Assembly (NCBI GenBank): GCA_032717465.1
Contig: JAVRFU010003718.1
Span: forward strand, 3,911,164-3,975,163
Direction of reading: 5' to 3'
Source of the DNA: Coenobita brevimanus
Taxonomy: Eukaryota > Arthropoda > Malacostraca > Decapoda > Coenobitidae
DNA length: 64,000 bases
The notes beneath the pieces were generated by a model that was not told where the DNA came from, did not search any database, and saw only the letters and a program-made list of their open reading frames with translations. The translations under genes and the position numbers were made by a program. Positions 27,430 through 38,790 of this stretch are shown here, piece by piece (the first letter of the stretch is position 1; each line of letters begins with the position of its first letter).

Positions 27430-28640
27430 CTTCTCTATGCCCACTACTCCAGTCCCCCTTCTCTACCCCCTCACCTCTTCCCTACCCCCTCACCTCTTCC
27501 CTACCCCCTCACCTCTTCCCTACCCCCTCACCTCTTCCCTACCCCCTCACCTCTTCCCTACCCCCTCACCTCTTCCCTACCCCCTCACCTCTTCCTTACC
27601 CCCTCACCTCTTCTCTACCCTCTCACCTCTTCTCTACCCCCTCACCTCTTCCTTCTACCCCCCTCACCTCTTCCCTCTACCCCCCTCACCTCTTCCCTCT
27701 ACCCCCCCTCACCTCTTCCATCTACCCCCTCACCTCTTCCCTCTACCCCCCTCACCTCTTCCCTCTACCCCCCCTCACCTCTTCCGTCTATCCTCTCACC
27801 TCTTCCATCTATCCTCTCACCTCTTCCCTCTACTCCCTCACCTTTTCCCTCTACCCCCTCACCTCTTCCCTACCCCCTCACCTCTTCCCTCTACCCCCTC
27901 ACCTCTTCCCTCTACCCCCTCACCTCTTCCCTCTACCCCCTCACCTCTTCCCTCTACCCCCTCACCTCTTCCCTCTACCCCTCACCTCTTCCCTCTACCC
28001 CCCTCACCTCTTCCCTCTACCCCCTCACCACTTCCCTCTACCCCCTCACCTCTTCCCTACCCCCCCACCTCTTCCCTTCCCCCCAAACTCTTCCCTCTAC
28101 CCCCCTCACCTCTTCCCTTTACCCCCCCACCTCTTCCCTTTACCCCCCACCTCTTCCCTCTACCCCCCTCACCTCTTCCCTCTATCCCCCTCACCTCTTC
28201 CCTCTATCCCCCTCACCTCTTCCCTCTACCCCCTCACCTCTTCCCTCTACCCCCTCACCTCTTCCCTCTACCCCCTCACCTCTTCCCTCTACCCCCTCAC
28301 CTCTTCCCTCTACCCCCTCACCTCTTCCCTCTACCCCTCGCCTCTTCCCTACCCCCTCATCTCTTCCCTCAACCCCCCTCCCCTGTTCCCTACCCCCTCA
28401 TCTCTTCCCTACCCCCCCACCTCTTTTCTACCCCCCCACCTCTTTTCAGTACCCCCTCACCTCTTCCCTACCCCCTCACCTCTTCCCTCTACGACCCCAC
28501 CCTCTTCCCTCTACCCCCTCACCTCTTCCCTACCCCCTCACCTCTTCCTTCTACCCCCCCTCCCATCTCTCTGCCACCAGTCAAACCTCCCCTACCCTCA
28601 CACCTCTGCTCTTCACCACTCAGGTTGAATTTTTCCATTG
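27430..28640 (+). repeat. CTCACCTCTTCCC minisatellite (left arm)
   Basis: About 1.2 kb built from ctcacctcttccc plus taccccc (18-20 bp) or tctaccccc (about 22 bp). Units of the shorter kind dominate at the left and the longer kind in the middle. Two overlapping frames of ~410 residues of Ser/Pro/Leu/Tyr repeats stay open on +; they are not genes. The mirror is 49,385-50,500. Confidence 0.95.
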
Positions 28641-28881
28641 ACACGAAGAAATAAGAGGATTTTCGCACGAACAAGCAGGCAGAGGATATTTACACGGCCA
28701 GGCAAGCAAAGGATATTTACACCGACACGACAGACGACAGGAGTGGGAAATAATAGCTTTCTCCACAAGTAAAAGGTATTTGAACCATTTTTAAACTTTT
28801 TGAAATTTGAAATATTTTTTTCTGAGCCTTTCTCACATCGTACACTTAGTCATGCATTTTGTTTATTGTTAAAAGAGTTAT

Positions 28882-28884
<3 letters not shown>
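28641..28884. other. Unassigned spacer
   Basis: Short, imperfectly repeated words (gaggatatttacac / aaggatatttacac near 28,684 and 28,711). No gene. Confidence 0.5.
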
Positions 28885-28949
<65 letters not shown>

Positions 28950-29018
28950 ACGCACACACACGCACACGCACACACGCACACGCACGAAACACGCACACGC
29001 ACCACACACGCACAAGCA

Positions 29019-29080
<62 letters not shown>
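28885..29080. repeat. (CA)n and (CT)n tracts
   Basis: CA tract 28,885-28,945, degenerate acgcac words, then a CT tract 29,022-29,078. The mirror at 48,910-49,084 has a much longer GT tract. Confidence 0.95.
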
Positions 29081-29083
<3 letters not shown>

Positions 29084-29099
29084 TTGCACGAGAGCACTG

Positions 29100-29320
29100 A
29101 TAGCTGTGTGTTGGTTGTGACGGTGGTGATGTCTGCGGTGTTGGTGGTGGTGGCGTGTGGTTGTGATGGTGGTGGTAGTACGTGGTTGTGGTAGTGGTGG
29201 TAATGTTATGCTGGTGGTTGTATTGCGATGGAGTGTGGTTGTGATGGAGTGTGGTTGTGGTGGTGGTGGTGGTAGTGTGGGTGTGGTGATGGTACAGTAT
29301 GGCTGTGAAGAACTTAAAGG
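29100..29320. repeat. GTGGTT-rich degenerate repeat
   Basis: About 220 bp of gtggttgtgatggtggtg words. Mirror at 48,690-48,890. Confidence 0.85.
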
Positions 29321-29508
29321 AAGGATGTGTGGAATGGGAAGGAATTGGGTGACAAGTTGGGGTTAGAAAACATTGACGTAAGTTTGCAATATAATGTTGG
29401 TGTTATGGAAAATAAATCTCTCAGGGAAATGCGCTACGAAGCCTCCTATGCCACCCAGAATACGGGACATAGGCTCAGCAGTAGCATATAGTGCATACTT
29501 TGGCCTAA

Positions 29509-29820
29509 TTGATATTTGCTCCACAGAAAACGATGGAAACGACGGAGGACGAGATGTCAACCCTGGCCAGCGAGATGGCAACTGCAGGTGAGGGGGAAGG
29601 CGAAGCTGCAGCTCCAGAAGACAAGATGGCAACCTCAGAAGACGAGATGGCAACCTCAGATGACGAGATGGCAACCTCAGAAGACATGGCAACCTCAGAA
29701 GAAGTTGTGGCAACTACGGAAGAAATGGCAGGTGTAGACGACGAGATGGCCGCTCGAGAACATGGCAAGCCCTGCAGAGGAACTGGTGCAGCGTGTGTTG
29801 TAGCTTGTACTGATAGGTGA
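29509..29820 (+). CDS. Hypothetical acidic ATSEDEM-repeat ORF (left arm)
   Basis: The open frame encodes an acidic peptide with repeats of the type MATSEDE (about six) between a Glu/Ala-rich N-terminal part and a Cys-containing end (REHGKPCRGTGAACVV). The first ATG is at 29,530, directly after tttgctccacag, which looks like a 3' splice site, so this could be an exon instead of a complete gene. The mirrored copy at 48,209-48,481 is also open over its whole length although shorter by 39 bp (13 codons). No known family is recognised. It may equally be an 18-21-bp minisatellite with a fortuitous frame. Confidence 0.3.
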   Translation: MIFAPQKTMETTEDEMSTLASEMATAGEGEGEAAAPEDKMATSEDEMATSDDEMATSEDMATSEEVVATTEEMAGVDDEMAAREHGKPCRGTGAACVVACTDR

Positions 29821-30090
29821 TGTGGTAGGGAGGGTAGCAGCAGCTGTGGCGGCACCTGTATAGCGTTACTCTGGTAGGCATTACATTCCTTAGGCACTTT
29901 TGATGTTCCTGTATTACCCCAGGCGATGGAGAGACGGCTGCGAGGGAGAGACGAGAGGGCCGAGAGACCAGGGGAGACCGGAGAGCCTGCAGGGAGATCG
30001 GAGCGCCGGACAGGACATGTGACAGGTTGTATTTTTCTTTGTATTTTCCTTTAGGGTGTGATTGTGTGTGCGTGATTTTTTTTTCTTTGT
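29821..30090 (+). other. Possible second exon-like segment
   Basis: After a pyrimidine/ccccag acceptor-like site at ~29,921, an Arg/Glu/Gly-rich frame starts with ATGGAGAGACGGCTG at 29,926 and runs to acatgtgacag|gttg near 30,024, which resembles a donor site. The mirrored copy lies at about 48,005-48,110. Splicing is pure inference from the border motifs. Confidence 0.2.
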
Positions 30091-30096
30091 GTGTGT

Positions 30097-30166
<70 letters not shown>
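30090..30166. repeat. (GT)n microsatellite
   Basis: A 77-bp GT tract in the left arm; only a short remnant (47,930-47,967) is present in the right arm. Confidence 0.95.
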
Positions 30167-30168
<2 letters not shown>

Positions 30169-30888
30169 AGTTCCCAGCATACTAGGCTGGGTGTGGCAGG
30201 TAGGTGGGTCTGGGGAGGGAGGTGGGGTGGGGGGAGGAGGGAAAGGGGGGACTTCCTTCCACTTCCATCTTCCTCTCCGTCTGTCCTGTCTGCCTGTCCT
30301 CAGCGCAGCCGAACGTGCTGGGATGGTGTGTCTGTCTGTTAGTGTCTGTCTGCTTTAGTGCTTCTTTCTCTTCCCCACCTTTACTTTTTTATGCGCTTTT
30401 TCTTTTTCTGTCGTTCTAGAGTGAGCGTGATGGAGAGAGGGTAGAAGGGCGAGTAGGAGCGAGGGAGCGAGTTGGAGATAGACATAGGACCTACTACATA
30501 ATATTAATTGCTAAAGGTATCTTGCCCGTATTTAACTGATATACTTTGATAATACTTGAAACATTTGCTCTAGTCCAATACTTTTGTGATATACTTTGAG
30601 ATACTTTAATATATAAAATCTTCTGCCAGAGTTACCTAACAGCTGCTGCCATTGCTACTTGTATACTTTGTAAATGTATTGTAATTGTAAACTCTTGTAA
30701 AACACTAAAGATAATAAAAGAATCAGCTGTATATCAACTTTACTTTGCCTTTTATGGTATTACAAATGACTAAAATACAATATCACAGAAAAAGTAAAGT
30801 ATGCAAAGAAAGCATACAATGCTATACTCTAGTTCCCAAAGACATGGAACAGAGTACACAGTAGACTCCAGCACAAGTTAACTTGCTG
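30167..30888. other. Unassigned spacer, start of the triplicated module
   Basis: No gene recognised. From 30,362 onward (ctttacttttttatgcgc) the sequence is present three times: here, inverted in the right arm up to ~47,720, and inverted at the window's right end up to 64,000. Confidence 0.6.
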
Positions 30889-31125
30889 GTATAAACTCTT
30901 GGGTATAAAAACCCACAATTCAACTTGGACTTTATACCAGTTCCACCATCTCGAAAAATCCTAAGTCCAAAAAGCACTCCAATTTGGACTTAGGATTTTT
31001 TCGAGTGACTGGATCTGGTATAAGTCTTAAGGGCACCAAAACCCTTACTTCGGCTTTAGACTTTATACCCACCAGAGAAGTGGGTATAACGTCTAGGGAT
31101 ATAAAAGCCCTACTTCAACTTAGAA
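30889..31125. repeat. Nested hairpin cluster, module copy A
   Basis: Three stacked inverted repeats. The central hairpin at 30,950-31,005 has ctcgaaaaatcctaagtcc paired with its inverse over about 22 bp, loop near 11 nt. It is flanked by ctggtataaa / tttataccag and followed by tataccca(c)/gtgggtata at 31,064-31,088. Structured non-coding DNA, probably a MITE-like palindrome. Copies at 46,965-47,215 and 63,270-63,500. Confidence 0.8.
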
Positions 31126-31400
31126 ACTGCCTTCCCCGTATCACATGGTATAGTAACACCTCCATCTACCCCACACGACTTATTCTTTACCTTTTTGTTG
31201 TCTCTGTCCTCTTCTTCATCACTCGCTTCCCTCTCGCTGCCGCGTATCATCCTCTTTCTCTTCTCTCTTGTACTGATGACCTCCGTAAACCCGGTATCCA
31301 TATCTATTTCTTCCTCGTTGTCACCCAAGGGGCCTCCCTTCCCTCGTTCATGGCCATGGCACTAGCCATGTCAGGGGACGTTGGTTTTGTAGTGCATCCG
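31110..31400 (-). pseudogene. Acidic/basic ORF fragment of unknown element, copy A
   Basis: The - strand reads GDNEEEIDMDTGFTEV, then a Lys/Arg- and Glu/Asp-rich stretch (EREASDEEEDRDNKKVKNK), and is open to 31,110. Copy C keeps the same peptide preceded by MASAMAMNEGREAPL; copy A lacks one C in the gggaggcccc run, which shifts the frame. The charge pattern would suit the N-terminal part of a retrotransposon ORF1 (gag-like) protein, but no zinc knuckle is seen; this is inference. Confidence 0.4.
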
Positions 31401-31419
31401 ATCAGTTTCAACTCAGCTG

Positions 31420-31692
31420 TTAAATTACTGTGTGATGAAGCGCTCTGGGAAGCACGTCTGCCTGCCACGGAGGTCAAGGACAGAATGAAGAGGGTGTATG
31501 TAGGTGAAGTGGATGGAGGGAGAGGGAGGGGTTAGACCGAGGATGAGGTGGAGGGATGGAGTTGAGCGGTATATGAGGGGGGTGAGTTGGGGGAGGGTAG
31601 TCAAATGATGGGTGACAGCGACTTGGAGGCGTTTTGTCTGCGGCCACTCTTTGCGGGATTAGGGCGTCGGGCTATAGATAGATAGATAGATC
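31420..31692 (+). mobile_element. Non-LTR C-terminal stub ending in (GATA)n, copy A
   Basis: The + strand encodes ATEVKDRMKRVYVGEVDGG followed by RGRG and a degenerate R.RMRWRDGVE-type segment, matching the C-terminus of RTE/Jockey-like ORF2 proteins. It finishes tgcgggattagggcgtcgg and passes into gatagatagata at 31,672-31,692. It faces the acidic ORF fragment head to head. Confidence 0.65.
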
Positions 31693-32879
<1,187 letters not shown>

Positions 32880-34375
32880 ATACTCGTTCTTCGGTTTTGG
32901 CCAGGCTTAGGGAGGTGGAGGAGATTAAGGTGTTGGACATCCGTTCTGGGGGCGGAGAGACTTACAACATCCCTTTGTCTTGTTGTAAACTTTGGTCTAC
33001 GCTTTCCCTGTCATGACACTTCTCCGGAGTCGATAATATTCCCCATGCAGTGCTGATGTACCTGGATGATGAAGCAGTGTCCTTCCTCCTGAGTCTTATA
33101 AATAGAATTTGGAGAGATTCGTCCACTCCTGCTTCTTGGCGGGGGCTGTTGTCCTACCGTTTCACAAGCCAGGTATTGCAGGTCACCATCTTGGTTTGCG
33201 TGGTAGGTTGCCTTTCCTGATTATGGAATTTTTCCGTATTGGTGCCACCTTGTTTCCCTCATATCCTCAAGAGGAGGGAGTGCCTCAAACTAGTGTCCTT
33301 AGTGTCACCGTCTTTGCTAAAGTTCAGGAAGATTTTGTTGGCTCTGTTCCGGAGGGAGTGTCTGCCTCGCCGTATCCTCGCTATCTACATCTGTTTGGGT
33401 ACAGGGTGAAGGCTGCCATGGGGGATGTGGATGTTCCAACCTTTCTTGTTTGTCCTGTGCGTGTACCAAGGATGGCTCCCTGGCTCCTCTCAGGGGTGCA
33501 AGCGTGTGTTTACTTTCCTGAGAGAGGGGCCTTTCTTTCCTCACAGGCGGCTCTTTGCTATTTTTTTAGAACATGCTTCCTCTCACAGTGTCACGATTCT
33601 CGTATGTACTGATGGATTGAAATCCCGTGAGGGGACAGGCTTGGGTGTTATATTTCCCGATTTCATTCGTGGTAGGAGTCTTCCCCCATCGTATCTACTT
33701 TTATCGCAGAACTTACTGCTATTTTACTCGCAGTCAAGTTGATATTTAGCTTCCCTCCTGTTTGTTATACAGTTTTTAGCGACTCTGCCGATCTCCATTT
33801 TGTGTTTTCCCCGTCCAATCCTCTTTTGTTGTCTACAGTGTTTTTGAATGGCTGTGCTTGCTAGGGACTGCTTTGTGTTTTTGTACCATTGTGGGCAATG
33901 AGCATGCTGACGCTCTGGCAAAGGCTGCTGCCTCTCGCCCAAACTCACCTCTCCCCTGCCTCGCTCAGTGATATTCATCTAACCACTCACTGTTTGCTCC
34001 CACTGGCAGAGTAGGTGGGATGCGGTGGGGGCCAACAAAATGTGTGATATTTGTGGGTAAACGGGCCCCTTCATTTGCCGAGGTCTGAATGCAGGTGGGA
34101 GACGGCTTTATGCTGGCTCCGAATGGGCCATTCCTGGTTCTCTCATTGATTTTTAATGGAGGACTCTCCCCCTACTTTCTGTGTGGAATGCTTCGTCCCC
34201 CTGACTCTTCGGCTTTTGCTGATGGTGTCCACTGTTGGGGAAATGCGCCATCGTTACCTCTCTGAGCACCGGGCAGGAGAGGGATTGTAGTCTTCTGTTG
34301 GTACTTGGAGAGGATGCTTGTTGTGGTGGAGGGGGAAACCTTTGCTTGGTGTAGGCAGCTACACTACCGTGTAAA
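32880..34375 (+). pseudogene. Decayed non-LTR retrotransposon ORF2 (RT + RNase H), left arm
   Basis: Reverse transcriptase, RNase H and C-terminal region of an I/Jockey-group non-LTR element, split over all three frames. Recognisable in order: GVDNIPHAVLMYL and INRIWRDSSTPASWR (RT finger), GLRGRLPFLIMEF, then PQEEGVPQTSVLSVTVF (RT motif B), with the YxDD motif lost in an internal deletion. The RNase H part has CTDGLKS (first Asp), FSDSADL (Asp-Ser) and GNEHADALAKAA. A C-terminal MCDICG and an ERDCSLLLVLGED-type stretch complete the family pattern, ending near gtaaaatt at 34,370. Multiple stops and frameshifts make it non-functional. The endonuclease domain is not seen. Confidence 0.82.
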
Positions 34376-34442
34376 ATTTAGTATACAGTGGTTTTAGTGT
34401 TCTTAGTGTTTTAGTGTTTTTCTTGTTTTAATTATGAATTGT

Positions 34443-34478
<36 letters not shown>
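34443..34478. repeat. (GT)n microsatellite
   Basis: Short GT tract in the region 3' of the RT pseudogene; mirrored as CA/CG at 43,576-43,620. Confidence 0.93.
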
Positions 34479-34481
<3 letters not shown>

Positions 34482-34579
34482 TTCATCTTTTCGAGTGCTT
34501 TTATTCTCGTTGTCGTCCGGCGGCATATGACCCTGGTTGTTGTATCGCCAGATTTTATTGTATATACTTATTCAGTTCA

Positions 34580-34690
34580 ATTTACCCTACCCTACTCTTC
34601 TCAACCCTACACTAGCCTACCTCAGCCTACACTACCCTACCCTGCCATTGCCGACCCAACTCTACCCTACTTTAACCTATCCTCCCCTGT
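34580..34690 (+). repeat. Degenerate TACCC repeat
   Basis: ccctaccctactc and cctacactaccctacc words over about 110 bp, between the pseudogene's 3' region and the SINE-like unit. Confidence 0.75.
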
Positions 34691-34799
34691 ACAGCCCTTT
34701 CACCACTACATTACTTTTCCTGTTTTCTTCTCTTTACCTTCGGATGATTTTCGTCATCTCTACAGTAGAGAGAAATTTCGAACTGGAAGGGTTAAATAC

Positions 34800-35175
34800 T
34801 GACATCATCAACCCCATCTCTATCAGGGGATCTCCTAAGCTGAATAAAATCATGCGGTCAGCTAGGACAATGTAAATAAGTTGTTCTCGGCTTGAAAGAT
34901 TAAATGATTCTGTCCCGTCATCCTAAGAGGGTTTTCTGAAGCTGTAGGATATCGTCAGAAGCTAGCAAAGAGTAAAAGTGACATCTGCAGACCGGGAGCT
35001 CAGCGTCCAGCGCTCCGCGGTTCAAGTCCCAGAGGTGGACAGATGTTTTGACATGTAGACGTTACCAGGGCGAAGCTTGGTGGCCTTCCTACCCTTTAAT
35101 ATTCTGGACTAATGGTGGTCTAGCCTCGTGCCCCTGCGCTCCACCTCATAAACAAAAAAAATAAAAATAAAAAGG
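34800..35175 (+). mobile_element. SINE-like unit 1 with tRNA-type promoter words
   Basis: Begins around aagctgaataaaatcatgcg and ends with an A-rich tail (35,150-35,175). At 35,019-35,029 GGTTCAAGTCC fits the RNA polymerase III B-box consensus (GGTTCRANYCC), and gagctcagcg upstream resembles an A box, although the two are closer together than in a tRNA. acatctg at 34,981 is the inverse of cagatgt at 35,040, bracketing the tRNA-like part. A tRNA-derived SINE is the best guess; copies at 36,800-37,182 and, inverted, 41,036-41,345 and 42,881-43,260. Confidence 0.5.
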
Positions 35176-35335
35176 AAAGCCAAGGGTCATGAATGAACTA
35201 AAGGACTGAACTAAGCGGAGAACAAAAATCGTGAGAAGATCGCCCCAAATTTGATGAGACAGTGTAGTATAACTGAGTGAAATAGGCGTTGGATATGACA
35301 GAACTAAACGGCAGTTATACCCACCTCTCTTCTGT
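35176..35335. other. Conserved linker between SINE-like unit and minisatellite
   Basis: ccaagggtcatgaatgaac ... ggcgttggatatgacagaac recurs after unit 2 (37,186-37,340) and inverted at 42,716-42,880, so SINE, linker and minisatellite were amplified together. Confidence 0.7.
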
Positions 35336-36710
35336 ACCCTACACTACACTGATTCAGCCTACCCTACCCTACCCAGCCCTACACTACCCTACCCAGCCCA
35401 ACCCTACCCAGTCCACCACCACCCAGCCCTATCTTACCCTGCCATAACCTATCCTACCCTCCCAAACGCAACTCGACCCATCCCTACCCCATACTGCAAA
35501 ACCAACCAAACCTTACCCCACCCTGTCAAGACCGACACAATCCTACCCCACCCTGCCAAAACCAACCCAGTCCTACTCCACCCTGCCAAACCCGACCAAT
35601 CCTTTCCCACCCTGCCAAAAACCGACCCAATCTTACCCCCACCCTGCCAAAACCGACCCCATCCTACTTCACCCGGCCAAAACCGACCCAATCCTACCCT
35701 ACCCTGCCATAACCGACCCATCCCTACCCTACTCTGCCAAAACCAACCCAATTCTACCCCACCTTGCCAAATGCGACCCAATCCTTGCCCACCCTGCCAA
35801 AACCGACCCACACCTACCCTACCCTGTCCAAACCGACCCAATCCTACCTCACCCTTCCAAAACCGACCCAATCCTACCCCACCCTGCCAAAACCGATCCA
35901 ATCCTACCCCACTCTACCAAAGCTGAGCAAACCCTACCCCACCCTACCAAAACCAACTCAATTCTACTCCACTCTGCCAAAACTGACCTAATCATACCCC
36001 ACCCTGCCAAAACCGACCCAACCCTGCCCCACCCTGCCAAAACCAACCGAAACCTAACCAATACTCTGCCAAAACCGACCCAACCCTTCCCCACCCTGAC
36101 AAAACCGACCCATACCTATCCCACCCTGCCAACTCTGACCCAATCCTACCCCACCCTGCCAAGACCGACCCATCCCCACCCCACCCTGCCAAAACCGATC
36201 CAATCCTACCCCACCCTGCCAAAACCGACCCGATCTTACCCTACCCTGCCATATCCGACCCAATCCTACCCCATCCTGCCAAGACCGACCCATCCCTACC
36301 ACTCTGCCAAAACCGACCCAATCCTACCCCACCCTGCCAAAACCGACCCGATCTTACCCCACCCTGCCATATCCGACCCAATCCTACCCCATCCTGCCAA
36401 AACCGACAGGATCTTACCCCACCCTACCAAGACCGACCCATTCCTACCCCACCCTGCCAAGACCGACCCGTCCCTACCCCACCCTGCCAAGACCGACCCG
36501 TCCCTTCCCCACCCTGCCAAGACCGACCCATCCCTACCCCACCCTGTCATAACCGACCCAATCCTACCCCACCCTGCAAAAACCATCCAAGTCCTACCCC
36601 ACCCTGCCAAAACTATCCCAGTCCTACCTCACCCTGCCAAAACCGACCCAACCCTACCCCACCCTGGCATAACCGACCCAACCCTACCCTGCCCTAACCA
36701 AACCAATCTT
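35336..36710 (+). repeat. 30-bp minisatellite, array 1 (left arm)
   Basis: Unit accgacccaatcctacccc plus accctgccaaa, 30 bp, about 45 units, starting from degenerate TACCC repeats. Gly/Trp/Val-rich frames on the - strand follow from the 30-bp period and are not genes. Confidence 0.93.
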
Positions 36711-37185
36711 ATCTAACTCATTTTTCACTCTAACACTTTCTTCAGTTTTCTTCATTCTTTCTCCAGACGATTTTCTTCAGCTCTGGAGAGGAAATTTGAA
36801 TTTGAGGGGTTAGATACAGCCAGCATCAACCCCTTCTCTGTCAGGGGATCTCCTAAGTTGAATAAAATCGTGCGGTCAGCTAGGACAAAGTAATAAATCG
36901 TTCTTGGTCTGAAGGGTTACATGATTCTGTCCCGTCATCCTAAGAGGGTTTTCTGAAGCTGTAGGATATCGTTAGAAGCTAACAAAGTGTAAAAGTGACA
37001 TCCGCAGACCGGGAGCTCAGCGTCCAGCGCTCCGCAGTTCAAGTCCCAGAGGTGGACAGATGTTTTGACGTGTAGACGTTACCAGGGCGTAGTTTGGTGG
37101 CCTACCCTTAAATATTCTGGACTTATGGTGGTCTAGCCTCGTGCCCCTGCGCTCCACCTCATAAACAAAAAAAAAATAAAAAGGA
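36711..37185 (+). mobile_element. SINE-like unit 2
   Basis: Same order as unit 1: gctgaataaaatcgtgcgg, tRNA-like part with AGTTCAAGTCC at 37,036-37,046, gtagacgttaccagggcg, A-rich tail 37,164-37,182. The B-box first base differs from unit 1. Confidence 0.5.
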
Positions 37186-37340
37186 AAGCCAAGGGTCATG
37201 AATGAACTAAAGGACTGAACTAAGCGGGGAAGAACAAAATCGTAGAGAAGATTGCGCCAAATTTGATGAGACGGTGTAGTATAACTGAGTGAAATAGGCG
37301 TTGGATATGACAGAACTAAACGGCAAGGTTCCATACCCAC
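37186..37340. other. Conserved linker copy 2
   Basis: Second copy of 35,176-35,335, almost identical. Confidence 0.7.
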
Positions 37341-37945
37341 CACTCTTCTGTACCCTACACTACCCTGAGATTCAGCCTACCCTACCCTACCCAGCCCTAC
37401 ACTACCCTACCCAGCCCCTACCCTACCCAGCCCCTATCCTACCCTGCCATGACCTATCCTACCCTCCCCAACGCAAATCCATAACCTACCCATGCTTACC
37501 CCCTCGCCTGCCCTAATCGACCCACCTCTATTCAACCCTGCCATAACCGACTCCATCCCTACCCTCTACCTCGGCATAATCAGCCCAATCTAACCTCACT
37601 CTGTCAAAAACCGACCCGATCCTACCCCACCCTGCCAATCAACCAACCCTTGTCCTACTCCCACCCTGCCAAACCCGACCAACCCTTTCCCCACCCTGCC
37701 AAAACTGACCCAATCCTACCCCACCCTGCCAAAACCGACCCAGTCCTACCCCACCCATGCCAAAAGCCGACCCAGTCCTACTCCCACCGCTGCCCAAAAC
37801 CCCGGCCCAATCCTACGCCGTCCTGCCAAAACTAACCCTAGCCTAATTCCCCCACCCCGGCCATAACCGACCCAACGCTACCCCCACCACTGCCACCACA
37901 ACCGTCCCATCCCTACCCCTACCTTAACCAAACCAGTCTTATCTA
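37341..37945 (+). repeat. 30-bp minisatellite, array 2 (left arm)
   Basis: Same 30-bp unit as array 1, but with many more single-base insertions and deletions (for example agccgaccc, cccggccc). Confidence 0.88.
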
Positions 37946-38029
37946 ACTCATTGTCCACATTAACACTTTTTTTCCATTTTCATCTTTTCTTTCTCCAGAC
38001 GATTTTCTTCTTCAATCTCTGGAGAGAAA

Positions 38030-38320
38030 TTTCACATGCTGGAGGGGTTTAGATAGAGTCACCATCAACCCCTTCACTACGAGGGGGATCTCCTAAGCTG
38101 AATAAAATCGTCCGGTTTACCTAGAACAAAGTGTAACTAAGTCATTCTCTGTCTGAAGGGGTTATTGTGTCTGTCCCATCATCCCGAGAGGGTTTCTTTT
38201 AAGCTCCAGGAAATCGTCTCAAAGGTAGCAAAGTGTAAAACATGACGTCAGCACTTGTTCTAGAGCGCCACAGATCGAGTCCCGGAGGTGAAAAAAAGGT
38301 TTTTATATCATATAGACGTT
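38030..38320 (+). mobile_element. SINE-like unit 3 (divergent)
   Basis: agctgaataaaatcgtccgg at 38,096 and a tRNA-like part near 38,262-38,295 with GATCGAGTCCC in the B-box position. It lacks the distal half and A-rich tail of units 1 and 2. Confidence 0.4.
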
Positions 38321-38531
38321 TTATATTTTATATTTTGCAACTTTCAGAGGCATTTACTCAGCTTTAGGAGTGTTATGGATATGCTCAATCAAACATGCTC
38401 AGAACCTCCCATATAGAAAAAATAGCTATACAGAAAATGCGTCCTCTCGTACTGAAGGGGCGGAATGATTGACAGATCGAGGTGACTAAGATATTGAATT
38501 ATATGTATATGACTGGTTTTGTTGTTATTTC

Positions 38532-38571
<40 letters not shown>

Positions 38572-38790
38572 TCAGGCAAATGTCCCAGGCTTCTAGACTG
38601 GCTGACTAGCGAATATTATTAAGTCTCCCACGTGGCTCGCATTGCTCCTTCCACTCTAAGAGCCTGAATCACTTCACACATTCCACGCACAAGATGGCGC
38701 CACCGCTGCATTCCTGCGAAGACTAGAGGGTCAAGAGGACGACACTTGCTTTTGTTTGTTTGTTTGTTTGTTTGCTGTAATTGCTTAAAG
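38321..38790. other. Unassigned spacer with (TTA)n and (GTTT)n
   Basis: TTA repeats 38,530-38,571 and GTTT repeats 38,753-38,775; no gene. Mirrored at 39,500-39,930. Confidence 0.6.

Noticed and set aside
27403..28654. Two overlapping ~410-codon Pro/Ser/Leu/Tyr frames
   Set aside because: Both cover the CTCACCTCTTCCC minisatellite in different frames, which excludes a real coding preference.
30984..31535. 183-codon frame across the hairpin cluster and non-LTR stub
   Set aside because: It joins unrelated segments (hairpins, antisense of the acidic ORF, C-terminal stub); only the last part has family resemblance.
34981..35046. Functional tRNA gene
   Set aside because: Only B-box and part of an A-box fit; the arms do not fold as a cloverleaf and the length is short. 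Kept only as a SINE-like head.
35449..36610. Gly/Trp/Val-rich - strand frames resembling a structural protein
   Set aside because: Period of 10 residues equals the 30-bp minisatellite; the mirrored array has no corresponding frame.
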